Shown: one piece after another, positions 12,512-23,542 of the stretch | How positions within the stretch are numbered: position 1 is the first letter of the stretch | Layout of the letters: every line of letters starts with the position of its first letter | From: Galerina marginata | Lineage: Eukaryota > Basidiomycota > Agaricomycetes > Agaricales > Galerinaceae | Assembly: GCA_023014335.1 (NCBI GenBank) | Contig: JAECYW010000012.1 | Location: 2,108,001-2,172,000, forward strand | DNA length: 64,000 nt | Direction of reading: 5' to 3' | Translations under genes and position numbers: made by a program | The notes under the pieces: generated by a model | What the model was told of the DNA's origin: nothing | What the model saw: the letters and a program-made list of their open reading frames with translations, nothing else | Database searches by the model: none

Positions 12512-13331
12512 ACTATTGTCAAACCGGATGAGATACATCGTGGAACGAGTTTGTAAACACGGATTTTAAACTAATTATCTATATTGTGAACTTATCTTCT
12601 GCTCTGCTTCACCCCATTTCATGCACCTAAACGGGGAACCACCCCTGACATTCATCGTGTCCTCGACTCCTCGTTACTACTACCCCTAGAATCGCCTCGA
12701 ACATGTATTCTATCTCTATCTTCGCTCCTTTGTTTCGTGTATGTATATATCCTTTAGCCACAGCAGTTGAACATTTATCATTGCGTCACCTTGTTAGTCT
12801 GATCACGTTTTGTTGTACCCATGATTTCGACTGACGGCTTTCGGGGGAAGAGGAAGACATCAGTTTTACATCATCTTGACAAGATGATGCATCAGACCAA
12901 TCGTGATGAATCAGCTTGCAGATGGGACGAGGATGGCACTATCATGAGGAAATGGATACTTAGACTGCTTGAAATATTTCAGTGGCTTAATTCTCAAGAC
13001 TATGCAGGATGGGACTAATTCAAACAAGAGTGTAGCGTGAAGGGTATGGTCATTGACAACGGGACAAAAACAAACAGCAAGATCAATAGCAAGAAAGGTG
13101 GTTAAGTTAGGCGACGTAAAATATTGTACACTAAAATGAGAAATTCGAGTTAGAAGCAGCGTGATCCATTAACGATGAACAGCGTTCAACGACGCAAAGG
13201 ACGGAAGTTAACTCTAATAGGCTCGAAGACGAAGAAATGCAGATAATCCGTGAGTGAAAGCGGAACGTAGATTTGAGGCGATCCCGATCCAAGAAAAAAA
13301 GTCATGTCATGCCAACGAGGTGGAAAGAGGT
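12512..13331. other. Intergenic, convergent 3' ends
   Basis: About 820 nt between the plus-strand GH79 copy and the minus-strand acyl-CoA synthetase. A 65-codon open frame (12821-13018, plus) has no recognisable features. The stretch is best read as two 3' untranslated regions plus a spacer. Confidence 0.5.
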
Positions 13332-15718
13332 TCATGTATGCTTGTAAACAGCCTGGATAAAAGGGTCAGTAAGACACCAAAGTCAAATCTGTGACAAAGA
13401 ACGAACATCAATCTGTTCCTTGAAGGTCTTCGCAATCCTCGCCCGTTGGATCTTCTGAGCAGCCGTGACCAACCCGCTTTCCGGAGTCCACTCGTCTGGA
13501 GTCAAGACCACAGCTTGGAGTAACTCGTTAGGCTTGAACCCATTCTTCTTGCCCACTGCGTTACATTCCGTCAGTACCAGCTTCTGCACAGCGGGATCTT
13601 GGCAGAGGTCAGGAAGTGACGCTTTCGCGTCCATGCCCTTGGCTTGGAGCACGTTCCGGAGATGCGCCTCATGCGGGATGATGATAGCCATGGGTTGCTG
13701 GGCCTCGGGCGTCGCGTGCACGCAAATGTTGCCGACCAAATTGCACGCTTTGAAGATGGCTTCAAGACGCTCAAGTGCGATATACTGGAAGTCAGGAGAA
13801 TCAACAAAATACATTTACGCATGACGGTAGCCCACGTACCTCGCCAGATGCCAGTTTGATCAGATTCTTCAACCTAGAAATGAATAACACAACTGAAATG
13901 AGATATTTTGAAAGAAAGAACTAGGAGAGAAAACCAACGAAATAAACGCCGGAGAGATACGTACCGATCAATGAGAGAAAGGGTTCCATCAGAATTCCAT
14001 TGGCCGACATCTCCAGTCCTCATCCACCCATCTGGTGTGAAGATGGTCTCGTCGTTATTTAGGTCTGGGCGCTTGTAGTAGCCCTTCATGACGGAAGGGC
14101 CACGAATGCAGACTTCGCCTTGAGGCGGGTTGTTGGATGACAGATAGCCCGCATCAGGAACATCACGTAGTTTGACATCAATCGAAGGCACCGGGACGCC
14201 AACAGAACCATATCTCATCAACTCGGGTGGGAGGATGGCACACATTCCACAGGATTCTGTCATACCATAGCCTTGATAGGGCAAAACACGTTAGATGCTA
14301 TTCTAGTCCCATCGAGGAATAAATATAGCTAACCTTGAAGGACTATGACAAGGGCAGTGGTCAAAAATTCTTGAGTCTCACGACTGATAGCAGCGCCTCC
14401 GCTGAGGGCAATACGCAGGCGGCCACCAGTAGCAGCTCGTACACCGGCCAAAACGACGCTGTCAGCCAACTGAGCGAGGACTGGAAGGTTCTTCTTCTTC
14501 GCAGCGATGGCGCCGTTGAACAGGCTCTTCTTGATGGTTCCTCCTGAGTGGACTTTGGCAAGAATACCCTTTCTGATGGTTTCCCATACAGCCGGTACAC
14601 CAACCATGATCGACGGACGGAAGGCGCCAATATCACCTTTGCAGTTTCGCACGGACGCATCGGTGAGGGTTTTCACACGTCCGTAACCTGAAGGCATGCC
14701 GACGAATAGCATGATCATCTCCACGATGTACTCGAGCACGTGAGCCAGCGGCAAATACGCAAGGTAGCTGTCCTCGTACGTGAGATGGTGTCCGAGAAGA
14801 ACATATACGGAGCCGACGGAGGCGACAAGGTTGGCATGGGTAATGGAGACGCCTTTCGGCGCACCGGTGCTGCCACTGGTGTACATGATGAGGGCGAGGT
14901 CTTCTGGTTTTGGACGACGTGCCTCCAGAATGTCGACAGGCTGAGACCTCCCGAGTTCGCGAAGCTGGTCCAAACTGAAAACTCGGAGAGACTCGTGAAC
15001 GGCGTGGAGACTATCGATCGTAGCTTGGCCGGGTTCACCATCAAAAACGACGAATTTGACGCTCGGTGTTCTAGCCAGTACTCTTTGTAAAGTTGGAAGG
15101 AGTTCGGCATTTGTGAAGAGACCAATGCAATTGGGCTCATTAAGAGAGTGGGCCAGACCATCCTCACCGAGGGTGTCATAAGCTGTAGCAATGGGAGTGG
15201 CGATGGACGCGCAGCCATGCGCCATAAGCTGCCAATTTGGGCTGGTGCGGGATTAGGCTGTGTTGCAGGGTCGGCCAAAAGAGTACGTACCTCGTCTGAG
15301 CGTACACGTTGAACACGTCGTCCTTCGACACCCCGAGATGAACGAGGGCACGCCCCACCTCTGAAACTGCCTCTTTGACCTCAATGAAGCTGATGTACTT
15401 GTAGTCACTGAGCTCGAAGTATTTCCATTTCTTCTTCTCTGTGACTTCTTTGCCGTCGACGACCTTCGTGACGTCTTTCTCCTCCTCGATAATCTTGACC
15501 ACGTCTCTCCAGCCAAGAGCTTTCCTGTTTCCATGCGTTCGAGCAGCATATTGCACGACGTCGAAAACGGTGTCAATTCCGTCAAATGGTTGTGTCACCA
15601 ACCCGTCCTTTGCAAGGGTGCATCGACGCGTAGGACCCTCCCCTGGACCAGAAGGTGGGGAAACCTCAACGGAACCTTCACCGTAGTATCCAGGCTTGTT
15701 CGTATGGACCTTGGCCAT
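13332..15718 (-). CDS. Long-chain acyl-CoA synthetase, FAA type (paralog 1)
   Basis: Predicted 691-aa fatty acid:CoA ligase, which activates long-chain fatty acids to acyl-CoA via an acyl-AMP intermediate. Six exons on the minus strand: 15291-15718, 14334-15241, 13965-14271, 13840-13873 (34 nt), 13407-13784, 13332-13352 (21 nt). It shows the P-loop-like AMP-binding motif YTSGSTGAPKG, YGMTESCG, the fatty-acyl-CoA signature region DGWMRTGDVG, and the hinge IDRLKNLIKLASGEYI. The length fits yeast Faa1/Faa4. The last exon encodes AVYKHT, with no SKL-type peroxisomal signal, so a cytosolic or membrane-associated role in lipid synthesis is likelier. The start at 15718 gives MAKVHTNK and is the first Met in frame. 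A close tandem paralog lies upstream. Confidence 0.93.
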
Positions 15719-16698
15719 TCTTGTGGGTGGAAGAGAAAGAGAAAAGAGAACGTCTGAGGGACCCTAGTCACCAAGATGTTTCGGTCAATATAGTCATTAT
15801 ATACTGTCACAGGACCCCCGCTTGTGCCTTGGTTGGCACGTGCTATTTGTCACGCTAAGCGAGCCTTAATAGGCAAGCTGCGGGCTGTTCTTGTCCGAAT
15901 TCCTTTGGAATTCCTTTCCTCGTCAATGTATCTTTAGACCTTCGAAGTTCCTTCAGAGCCCTTCCTGGATATTTCTATAGCGTGATATTCTTGCCAGATC
16001 CCGTTACCAGCAGTAAGAAGCAATAGAAGTCTGAAATTTCGGTGATTGGACCTAGGCTCTTATTTATGGGCTTGGAGAGTCAGTAGAGAGTCGCACCCAC
16101 AATTTTTCCCGTCAGGAAGAGTCTTGGACTGTAACGGCAACTATATTAATCTTGTATGCCCAGGTCCGGGTCTATAAAGCTGGGACAACAACTCGAACGT
16201 CAAGAAATAAACTTGGCAGTAGGACAGAAAAAGTTAGGTTGGGCATCGCCCTCTGCGCCAAGTCGGCTTGCTGCTCTCGCAGTCGCCATAAATCGACGAC
16301 GATACATACCTCCAAGATGCTAGGCGCAGGGTTTTAATTCCCAAGTTCCATGACATGGACTGAATATTTATGCAGCCTGAAACACTGACGAACTTCCTCT
16401 TGCCAAGTAACCGGCCGCAAATATTCGTATCGATTGTGCCCGTGGGTGAACAACCGAAAATAGATTTTCGTAGACAAGCTCAACAATCTTACTTACCTGG
16501 CGACGAATGGCCAAGTTGATCGACAGATTTATGACTGTCGTGCTAGGACATAGCTTCAGTTCAAACGAAACAAGGGCCAACTGAAATTGGAAATTGAGAA
16601 AAGAAAATTGTTGGCAATTTAAGCCGCGGACGGAGAACCGGGATACTTGGAGACAGCAGGTCGTTTCCGTAGCCTAAGTTGGAATTGAGGCTGAGTGT
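15719..16698. other. Intergenic spacer between tandem acyl-CoA synthetase genes
   Basis: About 980 nt, with the promoter of paralog 1 at its left side (TATATAA on the minus strand at 15797-15803) and the 3' end of paralog 2 at its right. No gene is supported. Confidence 0.5.
15797..15803 (-). promoter_or_regulatory. Possible TATA box of FAA paralog 1
   Basis: The minus strand reads TATATAA about 80 nt upstream of the ATG at 15718, a normal distance for a fungal core promoter with a short leader. Confidence 0.4.
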
Positions 16699-19089
16699 TT
16701 AACCTTTCTTGTAAACCTCCTGTAATTTTTTGGAAAATCGAGATGAGAGACAAGTTCAAAATATAGATGACAAAATAACTGCGTACTATAATCTGAGCAC
16801 GGAAAGTGTTCGCTATCTTTGGCCGTTGAATTTTCTGCGCAGCAGTAACTAGACCGTTCTGTGGCGTCCACTCCATGGGTGTCAATATGACCGCTTGTAG
16901 GAGTTCCACACTTTTAAATCCATTTCTTTTGCCAACGTTATTGCATTCCGTTCGTATCATCTCCTGGACACTTGCATCCTCACAAAGTGAAGCGAGGTCT
17001 AGTGTCGAGTCAATTTCATGAGCTTGAAGGACGCGACGAAGGTTTCCTTCGTGGGGAATAATAATTGCGACAGGCTGCTTCGCTTCTGGGGTCGCCAGTA
17101 CGCAGATATTGGCGACAAGATTGCAAGCCTTGTAGACAGATTCGAGGCGTTCGAGTGCAATGTACTATATCCAAAATCATTTCGGCTTAATACAGAAATT
17201 AAAACCAGAAGGGCATTCTCCTCACCTCGCCCGTGGCCAACTTGATAAGGTTCTTTACTCTGTCGAGGTAGTACCGAAGACGGAGTGTAAGAAAAGAGAT
17301 CTAGACAAAAGCAAAGGAAACACAGAATAAACCATACCGATCGATGATAGAAAGAGTACCGTCTGCATTCCACTGTCCAACATCGCCCGTTCTTAGCCAT
17401 CCATTTTTGGTGAATATGGTCTCATCCAAATTGAGGTCAGGTCGTTTGTAATATCCTTTCACGACTGATGGTCCGCGAATGCAGATTTCTCCTTGTTGAG
17501 GGACATTGGTGGAAAGGTATCCTGCCTCAGGAACGTCGCGTAGCTGGATGTCAATGCATGGCACAGGAAGACCCACGGAATTGTATCGCATCAGCTCAGG
17601 CGGAAGGATGGAACACATTCCGCATGATTCTGTCATACCGTAGCCTATTGTAATTTTCAAAAATTAATTGACAGCGAAGTTAGGCACTTTGACTTACCTT
17701 GAATAACAGTGACGAGAGCAGTAGTTAAAAATTCTTGAGTCTCCCTGCTGATGGCCGCTCCTCCACTCAACGCAATACGAAGTTTTCCACCTGTTGCGGC
17801 TCGCACACCGCTCAACACAACACTGTCTGCCAACCGGGCAAAGAGAGGGACGTTATTCTTTTTAGCGGCCATCGCCGTCTCGAACAAGCTCTTCCTAATA
17901 ATCCCTCCAGAATTTACTTTGTTCTCGATGCCCTTCCGAATCGTCTCCCAAACATCGGGTACGCCAACCATAATCGAGGGACAGAATGTGCTGATATCAC
18001 CTTTACAATTTCGCACAGACGCATCTGTGAGTGTTTTGACGCGTCCGTATCCAGTAGGCATCCCAGCGAACAGGATCGCCATTTCAACAATATATTCCAG
18101 GACATGAGCAAGTGGAAGATATGCCAGATAACTGTCGTTGTACGTCAAATGGTGACCAAGCAAGGCATGGATAGCGCCGACGGACGCGACAAGATTTGCG
18201 TGAGTGATGCACACGCCCTTCGGAGGACCAGTACTGCCACTAGTATACATAATGAGGGCGAGATCTTCACGTCGTGGACGGCGGGCGTCAAGGATATCCA
18301 CAGGGTGGTATCTTCCGATGTTGCGTAGTCTGTCTATACTGAGAAGTTCAATAGAACCCCGGATTAACTGAATATCATCAAGGACCGCCTGGTCTGGTTC
18401 GCCATCGAAGACAACGTATTTGACGGTGGGAGTATTTCCTAGGACTCTGCGCAATGCGGGCAAGAGCTCGGCATTGGTGAAGATACCAACGCATTGGGGC
18501 TCATTGAGTGAGTGAGTTAACCCTTCTTCGCCGAGAGTGTCATAGCTCGTTGCCATCACCGTCGAGATCGAAACGATCGCATGCGCCATGAGTTGCCAAT
18601 TCGGACTGAAAGGTCAATCAACCAACGGTGGAGTCAATAAGAAATACCATAAACCGACCTAGTCTGAGCGTAGACGTTGAACACATTGCCCTTCGCAACT
18701 CCAAGGTTAACGAGTGCCCGAGCAATCTCAGACACCGCTTCCTTGACTTGGCTGAATGAGATGTACTTGTAGCCACTGAGCTTGAAATACTTCCATTTCT
18801 TTTTCTGAATGACCTCTTTGCCGTCGACTATCCTTTTGACGTCCTTTTCTTCCTCGACAATATTCAGGACTTCTCTCCAACCGAGAGCGTTCCTGCTCCC
18901 ATGTGTTCGGGCCGCATATTCCACGACATCGTAGACGGTGTCGACCCCCTCTGCCGGCTGTGTGACAAGTCCATCCTTAGAGAGAAAGCAGCGTCGCGTG
19001 TGTCCTTCCCCTGGACCTGACGGAGGGGCAAATTCAACTGATCCAGAGCCAAAGTAATCGGGCTGCTTATTTGTGTGTATAGGCGGCAT
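16699..19089 (-). CDS. Long-chain acyl-CoA synthetase, FAA type (paralog 2)
   Basis: Predicted 692-aa paralog of the adjacent ligase. Six exons: 18659-19089, 17698-18605, 17338-17644, 17226-17259, 16787-17164, 16699-16719. Exons 2-6 (908, 307, 34, 378, 21 nt) match paralog 1 exactly, and exon 1 differs by one codon. Motifs are YTSGSTGPPKG, YGMTESCG, NGWLRTGDVG and IDRVKNLIKLATGEYI. The tail is EVYKKG, again without a peroxisomal targeting signal. I chose the Met at 19089 because MPPIHTNK aligns with paralog 1. An in-frame Met at 19170 would add 27 mostly hydrophobic residues and cannot be excluded as a targeting extension. Synonymous positions have diverged widely while the protein is well conserved, so the duplication is not very recent. 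Confidence 0.92.
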
Positions 19090-22000
19090 CGAGGAAGAAG
19101 AGTGGGCAAGGACTTGATGGTGGTAGAGAACGAGAAAGGAGCGTGATAGTAATACTGGCCGAAGGCACACCAGCCATAGGCGATCGCATTTCAGTTGCTA
19201 GGATGTCTGTATCATCGTGATTCGATCTGGTTGACCACCTGACAGTCCCACTTGGAATCAAATGATATGGAGTCTATAGAATATGCCAAGTATAAGTATT
19301 TCAGAAATAGTCTTTCAGAGCCCTTTTGAGAACAACATGATAGCATGTTCGGTAGAAACCTGACCTGACCTGACCTCAATCTTGAACGCCTGGTCTTAAC
19401 TGAGGAATCCAAACGCGATGCATGATTGTGAAGTTGAGCGTAAAGCGCCCGTCGTACAAACACCATATATTGAGCAATGCAATCTTGAGACCAGTAGAAA
19501 TAGCAGGGTTGATTTGGCTGTTTGACGCCTGTGGCAAAATTGAAATTGCATCATAACATCAATCGACCACAATTCCGCCGGGACCACGCTGATTGGCGGT
19601 TTGGCTCTTCGGATGACCATGGCCATGGGCATTACGGAGCTGAGGCCGGTGAGGTTTGAAATTTTGGATCCGTGAGTTGAAGGAAGAGAAAGAGTCGGGA
19701 CCCGGAAACACACCGATATTTTCAATTTTTGCCAGGCACGTGCCCACGCGTTTGTCACTCGTGATTTTCTTCAGGACATTCCGACTCCTCTGGAGTCTGA
19801 ACGCGTCTTTTGATGGGTGCCAAACCGAAGTAATTAATTCCCTGAGGTTGTGTCACATTCACAAATATTCGGAATAGCGACGTCGGAGTAGAGTTTATTC
19901 GTCACAACTTTCCCTAGTATGAATATCAAACGATTGGCTGACTCGGATTGGAAGCCTGCTTGTGGCACTTGATGAGTGCAGCCTCGCTTCTAGCTGTGTA
20001 TTTATCTTTGTCATGATGGAGAAAACTTAGAGATGCAGTTGGAATTCAGCGAACTAAAACCTCGACTTACGAATTCATCTCGGCATTTTTCGATGCATTC
20101 CAAGGTACTTATATTCTAGCCTCGTGTTTATTTCGACGTTCTTGTTGTTGCACTGTAAATTTGCGTTCGCGTTATTACTCGTTTATTGAAACAATGCTGA
20201 ATGCACCTTCGCTAACATTGGTGAGCAAGGTTCATCCAGGAAGGCAATTCTAATTTCCGGTGGTCAATATCTCGAGCTCACTGGCATAACCGATGTTAAA
20301 TTTCCTTCCCTATTTTTTCCCTGGCGGCGGACTCGACTGACGCACAATTCATCCTACAATTTATCAGCTGCTGCATTCTACGCCTCCCGAATTTCTCACT
20401 TTTCCTGGTGTCGTGCCGATTACCGATACGATTTCGGGGCGGACTTTGAAGGACATCTGGTGGGCGTTGTTGGATCAAACATTCCTGACTTCGAGAAAGC
20501 TTTGCCAAAAGGCCGATCTAAAGGAGTTGAATGCGTTAAGCGATCATATGTTCGTCACGACCGGAGGGGATGAAGGTCTGAGGAACTACGTGCAAAAGTT
20601 TTTTTTCAGAGACGCACAAACAAGTAGGTATAATCCGAGTCAGCACGGCGAATAAAGGACCACAAAGAACATAGACCACTAAACAGAGAACGGGGAGACC
20701 ATCAGAGAATAGCGGTTTAGAATAGCAAATTGGCTGGCAGCTGCAGATGGATGTATTCACAGTGCTTTCCAGTGTGGCGACCATAAACATCTTGTCTCTT
20801 ATCAAGACGGTCCGTGAAAGAGGTATTTTGATGTCCTGGCGACCTAAACTTGCCCTGGACTCCTTTATCATAAAGTCGCCTTTCGGATGTGTACCAATCA
20901 AAGTGGTTCAGTTCGTTCATACCAAAGCACAAACGTGTACCTGCACTTACCTTTTGCATGATTCCCGAAATTTCTCCTCTATCTCTGTGATGTACCTGTC
21001 GTCGGAAATTATGTGCCTTCGCCTTCTAAAACAGAGACCATGATACTTCTATAAATATGACATGGAATTCGAACCGGCAATTGCATGATTGGTATGTGGG
21101 CCCTCTGTGAGAAGCTGTCGTTGAAAAAGCGTGGCGGTCTTCTCATCGAGAATGTTTTTCTTACCTTCCGCAGCTTCAGCGAGTTAAGTTTGTCGCTGTT
21201 CCTCAAGGATCATTGCGGGTTAAGTACTTCGAAAAATATGGCTAACTGCGTGCCATCCCTTTGAAATCGGGATAGCTAAGAGGAGAAATCCATCCACCAG
21301 GCTATTATAGGCCCTGTTCATCAACTGGCAGTCAGTTCTAGTACCAACCGTAGTCCTTTCCCCTCGATTACGGTCACGAGTGGATGTGATTATATTGTGC
21401 GGTCCATGCGTATAGAAGGCTTTAGGTCGGGGTTGTGTCGAACCAGAAAAGACCTTGAGAGCCAAGCAAGGGCGAGGATGTCCCAGAGACTTCACACAGA
21501 AGAGAAGAAGAGTTCATGAACAGCGCCACAGTGGGGTGGACTTTGAATGAGGAAGCCGATTAGAATGCACACCAACTGACCCCAATTTTTTTACTCGTCG
21601 CTCCATGATAGACGTTAGGCTCAGACAAGCTGTGCCTTCCTTGAAAAATCGTAAGGTTCTCATAAAATCTGTAATGGATTGAAATCTTAACAGAGGGGGA
21701 ACAAGGACCATCGTCGTGTTGCATCAAGCATGGAAAGGAGTAGGGACTAGCAGGTAAGGCGACCTCCAAGGGGGTAAGATGAACCGCCAGTCAGCGTTCC
21801 GTGCGTTCCCGACGTGCTTGAGGTAGAGGTCTGTAGAGGTGATATCATGGAACTTTGAGCCCATCACACAATCAACTCACTTTGATATCCGGTTTGAAGG
21901 CATATGTGTGGACGTATCGCGATCTCTGTATCTTGCGCCCGTCGCCCGCGCTCCTCTTTCAAGTCGCCGACTCGGGTCAATCTTCCAGTAGCCACAAGCC

Positions 22001-23542
22001 ACGCCCCCAGCCAAGAAAAGGTTACAACATGAGACAAGTTTCAAAAGTCGTGCGGTGCGGCACTCTGACTCCAAGGAGGGGAAATAATCATTATGATGAT
22101 CGCAGGAAACGGAAATTTGTGCCCTATTTTTGTCCAACGGAACGGGCCAACCTGGAGCGGGCCCTGGCCATCGGCTTTGGAAGCAAACACGAACGACGAC
22201 GAGGGTGGCCACGATGCTGGGTGATGAAATGGAGCGAACACGTATCTTCCGAGGTTTCCTGGTCACCCAAAGCTCACACGTCGTTACCGGGCTGAAAAAA
22301 TCATCCGTCGTAGGATAGGAGGCAACCAGCCACAGTACCAAACCCCTAGCAAACACCCAGACACTTGGACGACAAAAAATAACTGGAACGCGATCCAAAA
22401 ATATTTGCGTGTAAGTTTTCTTGTGGTTCATTCTGGTATATATTGTGGCAATTCGAGCACACTACATCGATTGATATGTAAATAACTATAACACGACTAA
22501 GCGTAATGTACACCCGACTGATAGAAGTTAATAGATAATCATTTCGTCTTGGTTTCTTCTCTTTTGGGACTTGGAAACGCGCAAGCCCTTCGCGGCAGGG
22601 AGGCTCGATATACAGTGATAAGAGAGAGGGAGAATGAGAGGAAAGGAGGTATATGATGTATGTGCTATAGAGGTAAGGTGATGTTGTAATGATAGAAAAG
22701 GAATTCTGTATGTCGAGGAGGATAAGAGAGAGAGAGACGGATGGAAGAAAACGACAAGACAACCAAAATGAGAAGGAAAAAACGAGAAGTCGACCAATCA
22801 GTTGAATGTTAGTGTGGTCTGTTGTTGTGTTGGAGCCCGGAGGGCGAGTTCAGAGTCGTTGTTCGCGGATGCAAGAAATACCAGATCCTAGATGAGGCGG
22901 AACGGCGCAGGAAAGAGGTGATGGACCAGTCGACGAACTGATGGATAATCGACGACGGGTAAGCTGCAAAAAATGGCACAAAGCAGGGGAAATTTCGACA
23001 GTAAAGCGAGGACGAGAGTTACGTTGTCGATAGTCGTAAACGAGCCGATGAAACCATGATTGGAAACGGGGAAATGACGTGCGGGGGACGAGACAATGCT
23101 GGTTGTGGGAGGAAATGAAAGAGGACGAGGGAAGGCTTGAGAGCAATGCAATGGTTGGAAAAAATATAGCGTTGACGATGAGTTTTTAAGGAATAACATC
23201 TAAGTTAAAAAGCCCGCATGAAAGGGAAAGCAAAGGCACGAGAACAGTGATGACGATGGACATTTAACATTTGCGAGTGATTGTCGTGATGCGGTTCGTG
23301 GCAGGGGCGAAAGAATAGGAAGCGAGAATGGACGGAGCGAGGCTGAAAAAGATATGCGACGAGGAACGGGAACCATGCAATGTAATTAAGTCCATGACGA
23401 AAGTCCACGAATATGCTGTGGGAGACCAATAATGGAAAGAGGAGATCCAAGGAAGAAGCGAAGCCCTAGACAGCCCAGCTGGCGGAGGCAGAGGACGACG
23501 GGAGAGGCGATAACGACGACGAAGGATGGCAGCTGACGACGA
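19090..23542. other. Long intergenic region
   Basis: About 4.4 kb between acyl-CoA synthetase paralog 2 and the 3' end of the GATA-factor gene. Scattered open frames (20413-20655 plus, 20536-20901 minus, 21855-22295 plus, 21877-22431 minus) have no family I recognise and no convincing intron chain. The part from about 22550 to 23540 is purine-rich on the plus strand and probably includes the 3' untranslated region of the GATA gene. Confidence 0.45.
19359..19376. repeat. Short CCTGA tandem repeat
   Basis: About three and a half perfect copies of CCTGA, upstream of acyl-CoA synthetase paralog 2. A simple microsatellite. Confidence 0.7.

Noticed and set aside
12821..13018. 65-codon frame between GH79 paralog 2 and FAA paralog 1
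   Set aside because: Too short and featureless; sits in a convergent 3' spacer.
20413..20655. Plus-strand frame preceded by a possible acceptor
   Set aside because: Sequence reads plausibly as protein, but no partner exon, Met or family could be found.
21060..21080. tRNA-like B box (GGTTCGAATTCC on the minus strand)
   Set aside because: The flanking bases cannot form a T-stem, and no A box or acceptor stem fits.
21855..22431. Frames of 146 and 184 codons on opposite strands
   Set aside because: No recognisable family; Arg/Pro-rich composition suggests non-coding GC-rich sequence.
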